Shown here: piece after piece, positions 1-6,755 of the stretch
How the letters are laid out: each line of letters opens with the position of its first letter
How positions within the stretch are numbered: the stretch's first letter is position 1
NCBI GenBank assembly: GCA_026770585.1
Contig: MU646505.1
Location: 159,776-172,069 of the forward strand
Reading direction: 5' to 3'
DNA length: 12,294 bases
Source: Baffinella frigidus
Lineage: Eukaryota; Cryptophyceae; Cryptomonadales; Baffinellaceae
Position numbers and translations under genes: made by a program
Notes under the pieces: model-generated
Told to the model about the DNA's origin: nothing
The model's input: the letters and a program-made list of their open reading frames with translations, nothing else
The model's database searches: none

Positions 1-92
1 ACCCAAAACCCAAAACCCAAAACCCAAAACCCAAAACCCAAAACCCAAAACCCAAAACCCAAAACCCAAAACCCAAAACCCAAAACCCAAAA
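1..92 (+). repeat. Terminal telomeric repeat array, (CCCAAAA)13
   Basis: After one leading A, thirteen uninterrupted copies of CCCAAAA run from 2 to 92 with no mismatch. The C-rich strand reads 5' to 3' inward from the left edge, which is the orientation expected at a left chromosome end; the complementary G-strand repeat is TTTTGGG. Perfect homogeneity at the extreme edge of the window, against the degenerate heptamers further in, argues that this is the telomerase-maintained end and not an internal relic. The array may be cut short by the assembly. Confidence 0.85.
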
Positions 93-120
93 CCCCATCC
101 CCAACCCCCAACCCCCGGCT
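93..120 (+). other. C-rich telomere-to-subtelomere transition
   Basis: Directly after the last perfect heptamer the sequence turns into irregular runs of four to five C separated by one or two A (CCCCATCCCCAACCCCC). The phase of seven is lost. This looks like decayed telomeric repeat marking the boundary with subtelomeric sequence. Confidence 0.5.
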
Positions 121-123
121 CCA

Positions 124-414
124 ATGCCAAAGACCGTTACCAAAATGGCTCCAACGAAAACGGCTCCAACCTTCAAAATGGCTCCAACGAAAATGGCTCC
201 AACGCCCGGCGGCGCGCCTCAACCTCCAATTTCCCCACCCACTCGGAGCACTCCTCCCCGGAACCCTCCACGAAACCCAAGACCCCCTTCTAATCTTAGG
301 CGCCCCTATCTAGTTAAGGTGAGGCGCGAGCTGTGGCGCTTTCTGTGGGGGCTCCAGTTGGAGAGGACTGAGGCCTTCACCCCGGCTGCAGGGGGAGAGA
401 GTTCTGCTGAGTGA
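124..414 (+). CDS. Small ORF beginning in a tandem repeat, 96 aa, doubtful
   Basis: An ATG-started open frame of 96 codons ends at TGA. Its first 30 residues come from a short tandem repeat in the DNA (copies of ATGGCTCCAA at 145, 178 and 193, with a variant at 160) and read as repeats of the type KMAPTK. A proline- and arginine-rich middle follows, and then a stretch with mixed composition (KVRRELWRFLWGLQLERT). No family is recognised. Its position about 30 bases from the telomeric transition and its low-complexity start make a chance frame likely. Confidence 0.15.
   Translation: MPKTVTKMAPTKTAPTFKMAPTKMAPTPGGAPQPPISPPTRSTPPRNPPRNPRPPSNLRRPYLVKVRRELWRFLWGLQLERTEAFTPAAGGESSAE
145..202 (+). 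repeat. Short tandem repeat of ATGGCTCCAACG-type units
   Basis: The decamer ATGGCTCCAA occurs at 145-154, 178-187 and 193-202, with a one-base variant (ACGGCTCCAA) at 160-169. Spacing is 15 or 18 bases, a multiple of three, so the repeat stays in one reading frame. The same decamer recurs far away as a hairpin arm at 9037-9067. Confidence 0.7.
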
Positions 415-770
415 GCTCACTTTAGGGGTTTGGTATTATGGTTAAGGCGAGAGCGCCCAGATCCTCACTGTCGTGGGAGTTCTGGGTGTGTGACGCAAGT
501 GATATATAGGAGGGGGTGAACGGGGATGTGGGGTGTTCGAATACAGTAAGATAAATATAAAGGTTGGCTCTTGGCGAGTGCAGAGGGGTCTCGAGCATTT
601 CTTGGACGAACCATAGACCCTAAAGGTTCCGTATTGACTAAAGGTATGTAGAAGTTTCGGAGTTTTCGGACTCAAAGACTGCGAACTATGAGGGGACGTG
701 CTCTAATATGGTGATGATTTTTTTGAACATTTTCATTTTCACATTTGTTAAAGGACCGACCCACCCCTAC
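415..770. other. Stretch without a recognised gene
   Basis: An open frame of 77 codons lies on the minus strand (675 to 442), but it shows no motif, no clear codon bias and no supporting signal. Composition becomes AT-rich towards 715-755. I see no RNA gene or mobile element here. Confidence 0.5.
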
Positions 771-889
771 GACTGGCCTAGCATCCTAGGCCCATCCGTT
801 GGGACTGGCCTAGCATCCTACCTAGGCCCATCCGTCGGGACGCCTACGACTGGCCTAGCATCCTAGGTCACTAGGCCCATTAGTTGGGA
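771..889 (+). repeat. Three tandem copies of a CTAG-rich unit
   Basis: The 18-mer GACTGGCCTAGCATCCTA starts at 771, 803 and 848. Each copy continues into a version of CTAGGCCCATCCGTTGGGA, with small insertions in the second and third copies, so the periods are 32 and 45 bases. The third copy runs into the stop codon (880-882) of the minus-strand gene that follows, so the array forms the 3' flank of that gene. Confidence 0.8.
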
Positions 890-1462
890 TCACGCGCCTC
901 GAACTCCGCAACGATACGGCGGAGCTTCGCGATCTCCGTGTCCTTATTCGCACTCTCCATCTCCTTGGCGGCGAGCTTCTTCTTGAGGTCAGTGATGATG
1001 ATGCGGTTCTTGGCATCATAATTCCGCTTGTATACAATCCGCCTGTGTTCCGCTTCCTCCTGTTCCGTCCTGGGGTTGATCTTGTCCCGGTAGGGCCCCC
1101 TGGCCGCCCTGGGCTTCTTAATCACACCATTCTCGTGTGTCGTTCCCTCCTCCTCCCGCGACCGCTTGGGCGGCAGAGCGAGCCCCGCAGGGATGTCGCT
1201 GACGACGCGCATCACACCCTCGAGGGTGTGCGAGAGGGTGTGAGAGGGTGTGCGAGGGGGGGTGATGCGCGTCGTCAGCAAGGGTCCCACCCCCGAAGTC
1301 GATGCGGAGGACGGCGTCCAGCCAGGGTAGGGCCCTGAAAGCTTCTTCGGCACGCTGCTCGCGAGCAGAGGCATCATGAGCGGAGTCGCCGGCCAGGTGA
1401 TTGTCAACGAAGCCATTATTATTGTTTCGTGTGCTTTTTTCAGGTCCGTGGAGAATTGTCAT
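880..1462 (-). CDS. bZIP-like basic coiled-coil protein gene, interrupted by a hairpin insert
   Basis: Two coding-like segments on the minus strand lie in different frames. Segment A runs from ATG at 1462 to 1280 (61 codons) and contains balanced sequence such as AREQRAEEAFRALPWLDAV and IDFGGGTL. Segment B runs from 1197 to the stop at 880 (105 residues). It is charged and ends in a basic stretch (HRRIVYKRNYDAKNR) followed by a coiled coil with I, L, L, I, L, V and F at a/d-like heptad spacing. The 82 bases between them are an inverted-repeat hairpin; leaving it out joins the frames directly (GGGTL to DIPAG) into 166 residues. The basic region has the Asn and first Ala of a bZIP signature but lacks the expected Ser/Cys-Arg, so a bZIP transcription factor is only a guess. 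An alternative start at 1416 gives one continuous 178-codon frame through the hairpin, but its first part is poor coding sequence. Confidence 0.5.
1198..1279. repeat. 82-bp hairpin with 18-bp perfect terminal inverted repeats
   Basis: The arms GCTGACGACGCGCATCAC (1198-1215) and its exact reverse complement (1262-1279) enclose 46 bases. Inside lie an 18-bp perfect palindrome centred on CTCGAG (1213-1230), overlapping the left arm, and three copies of GAGGGTGTG (1222, 1234, 1244). Pairing stops exactly at both ends, where C1197 faces A1280. The insert interrupts the bZIP-like gene and its length is not a multiple of three. It lacks GT-AG ends on either strand. It could be a tiny palindromic mobile element, a structural insertion or a noncanonical intron. 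Confidence 0.85.
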
Positions 1463-1510
1463 GCTGTGAATAAGAATTCCTTTTTATCGAGCTTTTTATT
1501 TGGATTTAGC
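1463..1510 (-). promoter_or_regulatory. AT-rich upstream flank of the bZIP-like gene
   Basis: Read on the minus strand towards the ATG at 1462, this flank holds AAATAAAAAG and GATAAAAAGG tracts and then TTCTTATTCACAG just before the start. It could be a core promoter and 5' leader. The pyrimidine-rich stretch ending in CAG could equally be a 3' splice site for an upstream exon. Neither can be decided from sequence alone. Confidence 0.25.
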
Positions 1511-1601
1511 CAACTTTTTGCACTGATTTGACTGTTTTGGTTTAGTCAACTTTTTGGAATGATTGGATTATCGCGGATATTAGCCAACTTTTTGGAATGA
1601 T
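1507..1601 (+). repeat. Three spaced copies of TAGCCAACTTTTTGGAATGAT
   Basis: Near-identical 21-mers start at 1507, 1543 and 1581, spaced 36 and 38 bases. The first differs at GCAC for GGAA and the second has GTC for GCC. They lie upstream of the minus-strand bZIP-like gene, so a regulatory role is possible but unsupported. Confidence 0.7.
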
Positions 1602-1612
1602 CTGTGAGGGGC

Positions 1613-1671
1613 AAGTAGAAAGACGCAATCAAGTAGAAAGACGCAATTCGAGCAATTAGAAAGACGCAATC
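1613..1671 (+). repeat. Three copies of an 18-bp tandem repeat
   Basis: AAGTAGAAAGACGCAATC occupies 1613-1630. A one-base variant directly abuts it at 1631-1648, and a third copy with one change lies at 1654-1671 after a 5-bp spacer. Confidence 0.8.
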
Positions 1672-1680
1672 AAGTTGGTG

Positions 1681-1754
1681 CACGGCCAAGGGTCTAGAAT
1701 TACATATTTCCTCTTGGCACGGCCAAGGAATCTCTCCCCTTGGCACGGCCTCGG
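1681..1754 (+). repeat. Three copies of a CACGGCC-containing motif
   Basis: TTGGCACGGCCAAGG occurs at 1714-1728. A variant ending in CTCGG lies at 1740-1754, and a shorter version, CACGGCCAAGG, at 1681-1691. The 1714 copy is a small inverted repeat (TTGGC-ACG-GCCAA). The last copy ends 5 bases before the ATG of the PP2C-like gene. Confidence 0.6.
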
Positions 1755-1982
1755 ACGGGATGGTGACTTCGGCGGTCGGAGCGAGTGCCGAAGACGCCAC
1801 CGCACAGCTCTTCAAGGAGCTGCATGCGTTTGCTGAGGATGTGGCGCGGGAGGTGACCCCAGTCGGGTGGAGGGACGGTGGAGGGCCAGTGCGGGGGCTG
1901 GTTCGCCGCGCATTCGATCCCGGGGAGGGGCACGGATGAAGGAGGGAAGCAAAACCAGGATGCGTTCCATTGCCTCCCACAG

Positions 1983-2163
1983 GTATGAAACAGTCCCAGC
2001 GCAGAAATTCACCCCTTGAGCCCTTCGTGTGCAACACCCGAAACGTCACCCGTCTCTCCGCCTGCCTGTGGTGGGCGTGAGACAGCCGTGCCCGCCATCC
2101 CACTCCCTTCCCTGCATCCACCACGCACACCTCAACAATCTCTCACGCCCTCCCGGCGCGCAG
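1983..2163 (+). other. Phase-0 intron in the PP2C-like gene
   Basis: The donor reads CCACAG|GTATGA and the acceptor lies in CCCTCCCGGCGCGCAG|CTC, after a pyrimidine-rich tract and possible branch-point sequence. Removing these 181 bases joins the NQD motif to the DGHG motif at the usual distance for PP2C proteins. That independent agreement is what makes the intron convincing. Confidence 0.65.
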
Positions 2164-2292
2164 CTCGGCGGTGACCCAGGCATGGCGCTCTTCGCAGTGC
2201 TTGACGGACACGGTCGGTACGGTCGGCACGTGCCGGCCGGTACGGTCGGCGCAGTTGCCATCAAGTGCACCGCGCATCGCCGCCGCGGCCAG

Positions 2293-2430
2293 GTGCGCCT
2301 CCCCTTGAGGTCCTTTCGGGGGCGTTAGTGTCCGTCCATCCTGGTGCGTGTCCCCCCCCTCCCGCGTCTTTCAACCCCCTCCTGCGCCTGTGAACTCTAC
2401 TTAGCCCACCGCTCGCTCCGCATCGCTCAG
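2293..2430 (+). other. Possible second phase-0 intron of the PP2C-like gene
   Basis: The donor is GGCCAG|GTGCGC. The proposed acceptor is CGCATCGCTCAG|CTC, 138 bases later, after a strongly pyrimidine-rich interior and a branch-like GTGAAC. Frame is kept at phase 0 on both sides. No protein motif confirms the downstream exon, so this is weaker than the first intron. Confidence 0.3.
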
Positions 2431-2661
2431 CTCAGGCCTGACACTGCAATGATCCGGCCGCAGGTCCCTCAAAAGGACCCGGGGCGGCCGGCCCTGACCA
2501 CCAACATCGCCAAGGTGCAGGCCCCGCAGGGGGGGGAGACCCCTGTGCCTAGTGCCCCGCAGCTAGGGACTTTCAGCAGCGGCTACGGCTTAGGGTACCG
2601 GTGTTTGGAGCACTACGGGCCCGAAAAGCATATGCTGGATTTCCCTGAGGGAGGCTTGTAA

Positions 2662-3660
2662 AGCTTGCTGCGGTGGTGCAACGCGACCCGAGGCGCGGAG
2701 AACTTCAGGCCCCCGGTACCGCCTCAGAGGGGGCGACCCTTCTGAGGCACGGCTTGGTTTGCCGGTATGGTAAAAATTCGGGGGACAAAGGAGAGGTCAC
2801 GCCACCGAACTTCTGATTCCGGATAGGGCTGGGCGCGTCTTGAGAGCCCTGCAGGGGCTCCGGGCAAGCGATAAGTCCCAACGTGGGGCGCTATTGGTCA
2901 CACCCACGCAGTCTGAGACTGCGCTCCGGGTGTGCTATTCATTTGGCCACACGCAGTCCCACCGCACGGGTGCGCGCCTAGGGAATGGCTTGGGGGCACC
3001 AACCCCGGCACGTATTGCTGGCTGGGGAACCCCTGCCTAGGCCGCACTCCGTGTCGTCCGACGGTTTCAGAATATGGCACAGAGACTGCACGGTCGCGGG
3101 TCGAGGAGGTGCCTCGGCTCAAGGAACAGTCCACCCCCCCTGGAGACAGGGCCACCCAGCGTACATTAGTCCCCCGACAAGGATGGGTCGGCGCTCCGTG
3201 TCGGCATTAAGTGGATCAAGGCAGAAAGGGCCAAGCCGGCAGGAGTAGGAAACGCGCGTTCGAATGACTTAGGCCACAGACGGCCACGGGCCCCGGGTTG
3301 TGGTCATGTCAATAAACGTGTCTAACGGTGAATGGCAGACAAAGGGGATAAGACGAAGACACATAGGCGCCGAGCGGGACATGGGGAGTGAAAACAGGCT
3401 TATTGAAAGGCGGGGGGCTGCGCTCGTTGCTGTGCTGCTTGTGTTTTGTCGCTGGCTCTTGCTTGTTTACGGACGCATCGATTGCCATTTACTCTGATGA
3501 CCCCTACTGACACTTCGAAGCTGACACATTGTTGAACTTTGCTGACGTCCGTACATTAGGGGAAACCTCTACACGGCCACCCTTCTCTCCTTTCATCGTT
3601 GGTGTCTGCCTGATCTCTTTCATCTTTGGTGTCTGACAGATTTCACCTCACCCCCTCACA
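2662..3660. other. GC-rich stretch without a recognised gene
   Basis: Several overlapping frames of 65 to 92 codons exist on both strands, but none shows a domain. One small plus frame (3300-3497, GTG start) ends in a hydrophobic run (AALVAVLLVFCRWLLLVYG) that could span a membrane. Structural details are an 8-bp perfect hairpin stem at 2721-2728/2741-2748 and a 27-bp direct repeat (TTTCATCGTTGGTGTCTG at 3591 and 3618). No tRNA or rRNA was recognised. Confidence 0.4.
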
Positions 3661-3675
3661 CAATCCCTCTCACCT

Positions 3676-3723
3676 TGTGGGGTATCCGTAGTTGGAGCTA
3701 TTATACTTCAACTATGGGATACC
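3676..3723. repeat. Imperfect inverted repeat around GGTATCC...GGGATACC
   Basis: The left arm GGTATCCGTAGTTGGA and the right arm TCAACTATGGGATACC pair with one small bulge across about 10 unpaired bases. It lies in a unique stretch just before the dispersed-element copy that starts at 3912. It could be a stem-loop of a transcript or a decayed terminal repeat. Confidence 0.5.
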
Positions 3724-3911
3724 ATGAGCCTCAGAACAAGGCTGACTTGGGTTCGGTGCGTGGGCGGGCATGGTCACCAATTGGTATACCTCCAAACACC
3801 CCAAGAGAACCACCCTGTATCCCCTCTTCACGAGCCTCTGCACTGGAGAGCGAAACGCGATCCGAAAGCAAACATGCTTTCTTTGCAGTCCTTTCTACGG
3901 AAGGGCGTGTC

Positions 3912-4314
3912 GTTGGCATGTGTTGTGCGGAATTAAAACCTAAAGGACCTGAATGGGTGTCAATAATTGGACGTTCTCTCTCAAGAGTGAGGTGGGCGTG
4001 GCCTTCGATGTGAGTGTAAATAAAAGCACCAAAGCACCACCATGACGAGAAGTGGGTCTTTCCCCAAAAGATCTTGTCTTGACTGCCTCCCCCAGGGGGT
4101 GGTCGCATGCTGATACGCGTAAAGTCCTTGCATCTCATTTCCCCTTGTCTTCTGCCTCGTGGTGGTGTTTCACAATTTCTCAACTTCGTTTTCCCCCCAA
4201 GAGGGAGGGTCTGGGATACAGTTCCGTACCGTAATAGGATAGCCGGAGTGACCATAGGCACGTCTACTAGGAGCTCGATTATCTCTTTGGCGAAGGAAAT
4301 ACTATTCGTCTACT
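3912..4314 (-). repeat. Dispersed element, copy 1 (longest copy)
   Basis: Parts of this block recur at 5424-5653, 7604-7663 and, inverted, 8770-9000. Its distal 39 bases (3912-3950) match 8959-8997 inverted at 36 of 39 positions. Its centre (CTCCCCCAGGGGG at 4087) is shared with copies 2 and 3, and its proximal part aligns with copy 2 through the 3' boundary near 4314. On the minus strand the block is open for about 190 codons, from TNSISF near 4310 to a stop at 3731, and carries EIIELLV, VTPAIL, GGGSQDKI and LGFNSAQHMPT. Other minus frames carry peptides shared with copy 3 (ATTPWGRQSRQ, LGKDP). The element is probably an old coding or once-coding repeat. Its class is unknown; no terminal repeats or target duplications are evident. 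Confidence 0.7.
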
Positions 4315-4332
4315 CGCGCAGTGAAGTCTCAA

Positions 4333-4557
4333 CTAGCACACGCATATCTCCGTGTGACACGAGCGCCTGACGCCATATGCGCCACAGGTTATGAGCCCTG
4401 ATGAATGACCCTCTAGCCGGTTTCTGCGCCAGTGGGCCGTCTGGCACTTTGGGTTGCAATACGTCACCTTTTTGCACTTGGTACATCTGAGCAGGTTCTT
4501 GCACTCCACCGAGCCCTTGCGGCAGGCCCCACAGAAACCCGGGGTCGTGGTGAACAT
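4333..4557 (-). CDS. MYND-type zinc finger protein, small or partial
   Basis: The 74-codon frame starts at ATG 4557. It contains C8-x2-C11, C24-x2-C27, Y32-C33, C37-Q38 and H41-W42, the order and spacing of a MYND zinc finger, a protein-interaction module that binds two zinc ions. The normal end of the domain (HW-x2-H-x3-C) is altered: the next His is H50 and the next Cys C57, so the last zinc site is stretched or broken. No partner domain (such as SET or ankyrin) is visible and the tail is unremarkable. The start lies next to a 12-bp tandem array (4565-4642) that would form its 5' leader or promoter, and dispersed element copy 1 follows 19 bases downstream on the same strand. It is either a single-domain protein, an exon of a larger gene or a degenerate copy. 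Family recognition is good; gene boundaries are uncertain. Confidence 0.65.
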   Translation of the reverse strand: MFTTTPGFCGACRKGSVECKNLLRCTKCKKVTYCNPKCQTAHWRRNRLEGHSSGLITCGAYGVRRSCHTEICVC

Positions 4558-4564
4558 ACTCTCA

Positions 4565-4642
4565 CGTTGATTTACACGTTGATTTACACGTTGATTTACA
4601 CGTTGATTTACACGTTGATTTACACGTTGATTTCGTTGATTT
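4565..4642 (+). repeat. 12-bp tandem repeat CGTTGATTTACA
   Basis: Five perfect abutting copies occupy 4565-4624, followed by two 9-bp truncated copies (CGTTGATTT) to 4642. Twelve bases keep frame, so the plus strand would read as repeated LIYT. The array sits immediately upstream of the minus-strand MYND start codon. Confidence 0.9.
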
Positions 4643-4744
4643 CTCTTCGCGGGTGGTGGTGTAGCGTGTAACCGAACCGGTGTCGTGTTGTGGAATGGAA
4701 GAAAAAACGATCCGATGGGTTGAGGAGGGTGACAGACTGTACAG

Positions 4745-4816
4745 CGGTGTTAAACAGTCTATTTAGACAACGGTGTTAAACAGTCTATTTAGACAACGGT
4801 GTTAAACAGTCTATTT
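4745..4816 (+). repeat. 26-bp tandem repeat, 2.8 copies
   Basis: Units beginning CGGTGTTAAACAGTC start at 4745, 4771 and 4797; the third stops after 20 bases. The copies are identical where they overlap, which points to recent duplication. Confidence 0.9.
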
Positions 4817-4843
4817 GGTGTGAAAGGGTGATTTTCGGAATCC

Positions 4844-4948
4844 TGAAACGGTGCGATCTCGCACCCCTTCTCTGCGAACCAGATACATAGAGAAAGAGTG
4901 AACCGATGCGATCTCGCACCCCTTCTCTGCGAACCAGATACATAGAGA
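4844..4948 (+). repeat. 55-bp duplication containing a TGCGATCTCGCA palindrome
   Basis: A 41-bp block beginning GCGATCTCGCACCCCTTC occurs identically at 4853-4893 and 4908-4948. The preceding bases (TGAAACGG versus TGAACCGA) are also similar, giving a period of 55. Each copy contains an inverted repeat around GCGATCTCGC; in the first it extends to GTGCGA-TC-TCGCAC. Confidence 0.85.
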
Positions 4949-5049
4949 TGGGAGTTCCCGTCAATTGGTAGGAAGGATAGTGTGGCGGGGAGGCGGTGGG
5001 GGTGTGATGGGCACGTGGTGGGTGTGTGGTAAAAGGACTTCTGAAATCT

Positions 5050-5422
5050 ATTTTCCTGAAGGTTGAGGTTTTGGGGTCTAGGTAGTCTAGGGTCTGGGGT
5101 CTGGGGTTTAAAGTTTAAGGTTGAGGGTTTATCGTTTTGGTTTTTGGGTTTAGGGTGCAGGGTTTTTGGTTTATGGTGCAGGGTGCAGGGTTTAGGGTTC
5201 AGGGTGTAGGGTGTAGGGTTGAGAGTTTACTTGTTTAGGGTTGAGGGTTGAGGGATCAGGGTTTCAGATTTGGGGTTGAGGGTTGAGGATTGATGGTTGA
5301 GGGTTTAGGTTTAAAGTTTTGGGGTCCGGGGTGTAGGGTGAAGGGTGTAGGGTGTAGGGTGTAGGGTGTAGGGTTTACGGCGTTGTGTGTAGGGTTTAAG
5401 GTCTAGGGTTTCGGATTGCGAG
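5050..5422 (+). repeat. Telomere-like G-rich array, block 1
   Basis: The block consists of degenerate heptamers of the form GGGTNNA (GGGTTTA, GGGTGTA, GGGTTGA, GGGTTCA, GGGTGCA), with a homogeneous GGGTGTA run near 5335-5375. It ends with a landmark sequence, TTTCGGATTGCGAG (5409-5422), that recurs in diverged form at 5878-5892 and 7918-7931. Element copy 2 follows directly. The G-rich strand is the plus strand, the reverse of the terminal telomere. Confidence 0.85.
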
Positions 5423-5423
5423 A

Positions 5424-5653
5424 CTCCCCCAGGGGGTGGTCGCATGCTGATACGCGTAGAGCCCTTGCGTCTCGTCTCACCTTGTCTTCTGCCTCGTCGC
5501 GGTCATGTTTCACAATTTCTGAACCTCCTTTTCCCTCCAAGAGGGGGGGGGTCGGACACAGTTCCGCCCCGTGTAGGATTGCCGGAGTGACCAAAGGAAC
5601 GCCCACTAGGAGCTCTATTATCTCCTCGCAGAAGGAGATACTATTTGTCTCCT
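5424..5653 (-). repeat. Dispersed element, copy 2
   Basis: About 230 bases align with copy 1 from CTCCCCCAGGGGG to the boundary near 5653. On the minus strand the first part reads NSISF, EIIELLVGVPLVTPAIL, matching copy 1 with mainly third-position or conservative differences, and later VKHDRDEAEDKVRRD and DHPLGE. Small indels put the later part in a different frame from copy 1. The later frame agrees with copy 4 (KHDR, RD, RAL, DHP). The copy sits inside the G-rich array, breaking it just after a landmark sequence. Confidence 0.75.
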
Positions 5654-5660
5654 CTCTCTC

Positions 5661-5678
5661 TGCACCCTGCAGGGTGCA
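5661..5678. repeat. 18-bp perfect palindrome at an array junction
   Basis: TGCACCCTGCAGGGTGCA is its own reverse complement. It lies exactly where element copy 2 gives way to the G-rich array. It therefore places one C-rich heptamer-like unit head to head with the first G-rich ones. Confidence 0.85.
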
Positions 5679-5746
5679 GGGTACAGGGTGTAGGGTGCAG
5701 GGTCTAGGGTGCAGGGTTTAGAGTTCACTTGTTAAGGGTTGAGGTT

Positions 5747-5785
<39 letters not shown>

Positions 5786-6755
5786 GATTGAGGGTGGAGG
5801 GTTGAGGTTTGAAGTTTTAGGGTGTGGGGTGTAGGGTTTACGATCCAGGGTTTACGGTGTGGTGTGAAGTGTTTAGGTTTTTGGGTCGCGACTTTAGGGT
5901 GGGGGTGAAACAACACACTCAATGGGGTTTAGGGCTCAGGGTTGAGGTTTTACGGTTTACGGTTTATTTTTTGTGATTTGGGGTTGAGAGTTCACAGTTT
6001 AGAGTTTGGGGTCGAGAGTTTAAGGTGCAGGGTCAAAAGTTTAGGCTTCACGGTTCACGTTTGACTATTCAAGGTGTAGGGTTAGGGTTTTGTGTTTTAG
6101 GGTCCAGGGTTCAGGGTTCAGGGTTGAGGGTGTAGAGTGTAGTGTTGATTGCAAGGTCGAGAGTTTGGGATTTAGGGGTTCGGATTTAGGGTTTCGTGTT
6201 GAGGGTTTAGGGTTTAGGATTTGGGGATCAGGGTTGAGGTTTGTGGTTTTGGGGTGTAGGGTGTAGGGTGCAAATTTTACGGTGTTGTGCGTAGGGTTTC
6301 AGGGCTGAGGGTTGAGAATTTAGGGTTCAGTGTTTAGGGGAAGTGCTGCCTTTGTAAGGTCTGGGTGTGAAGATTCAGGATTTGGGGTTCAGGTTTACGC
6401 TTTGGGGTTCAGGGTTTGGGGTTTAGGGTGTAGGGTGTAGCGCTCAGGATTCATGAATTAGGTTCTAGGGTGTGGGTTTTGGGATTTAGGGTTAAAGTTT
6501 TGAGTTCAGCGTTCAGTTAAGGAGGCCCTCAAGTTTAGGGTTTAGGGTTCAGGATTTAGGGTCTCAAGTTTGGGGTCTAGGGTTTAGGGTTAAGGGTTTA
6601 GGGTTTGGGTTTGAGGTTGAAGGTTGAGGGTTTGGGGTTTAGGGTTTGAGGCTCAGGTTTTAGGGTTTTGGGTTCAGGGGTTTGGGTTTAGGGTTTATTG
6701 GTCAGGGTTTATTGTGAAGGGTCTAGGGTTTAGGGTTTAGGGTTTAGGGTTGAAA
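5671..6755 (+). repeat. Telomere-like G-rich array, block 2
   Basis: About 1.1 kb of degenerate GGGTNNA heptamers with local homogeneous runs, for example GGGTTGA near 5750-5785 and GGGTTTA near 6725-6750. Non-heptamer landmarks occur in a fixed order: GGGTCGCGAC (5883-5892), GGTCAAAAGTTTAGG (6031), ATTTTACGGTGTTGTGCG (6274), and TCTGGGTGTGAAGATTCAGG (6360). The same order is found in block 3. Open frames here are by-products of the repeat. Confidence 0.85.

Larger units (their letters stand above)
1760..2661 (+). pseudogene. PP2C-type protein phosphatase gene fragment, spliced, with probable frameshift
   Basis: PP2C enzymes are Mg/Mn-dependent Ser/Thr phosphatases. The first exon opens at ATG 1760 with coding-like sequence (LFKELHAFAEDVARE, VRGLVRRAFDPGE). 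It reaches a stop at 1937 unless one base is skipped in the G run at 1927-1930, after which the frame reads GTDEGGKQNQDAFHCLPQ, carrying the family's NQD motif. A GT-AG intron (1983-2163, phase 0) follows, then LGGDPGMALFAVLDGHGRYG, with the DGHG motif whose Asp and Gly contact metal. A second phase-0 intron (2293-2430) could lead to a last exon 2431-2661 ending FPEGGL, which I do not recognise. The product would be about 170-190 residues, against a 250-300 residue catalytic domain, and later PP2C motifs are missing. I infer a truncated, decaying copy; a sequencing error in the G run would rescue only the frameshift. PP2C identity is fairly sure; the last exon is not. Confidence 0.6.

Noticed and set aside
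1118-1280. Continuation of the 1462-start frame through the hairpin to 1118 as the true product
   Set aside because: Past the hairpin this frame becomes low-complexity Ala/Gly/Arg sequence, while the charged, coiled-coil-coding frame is the other one.
1860-1935. A tiny 37-bp intron (1853-1889) joining the two PP2C-like frames
   Set aside because: It has GT-AG ends and fits the frame, but it is far shorter than the other introns inferred here. A one-base change in the G run at 1927-1930 is simpler and keeps more coding-like sequence.
2898-3155. 85-codon minus-strand frame
   Set aside because: Composition looks like chance translation of GC-rich DNA. There are overlapping frames on the plus strand and no motif.
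2690-3300. Possible rRNA or spacer fragment from its GC-rich structured look
   Set aside because: None of the conserved rRNA core sequences that I could recall were found.
3724-3936. 70-codon plus-strand frame inside element copy 1
   Set aside because: It overlaps a longer open frame on the minus strand and other plus frames, and no shared peptide with other copies lies in this frame.
5725-5922. Pro/Thr/Leu-rich frame reading STLNPQ repeats
   Set aside because: This is direct translation of the telomere-like heptamer array, as are similar frames near 7545-7787, 10759-10940 and 11474-11677.
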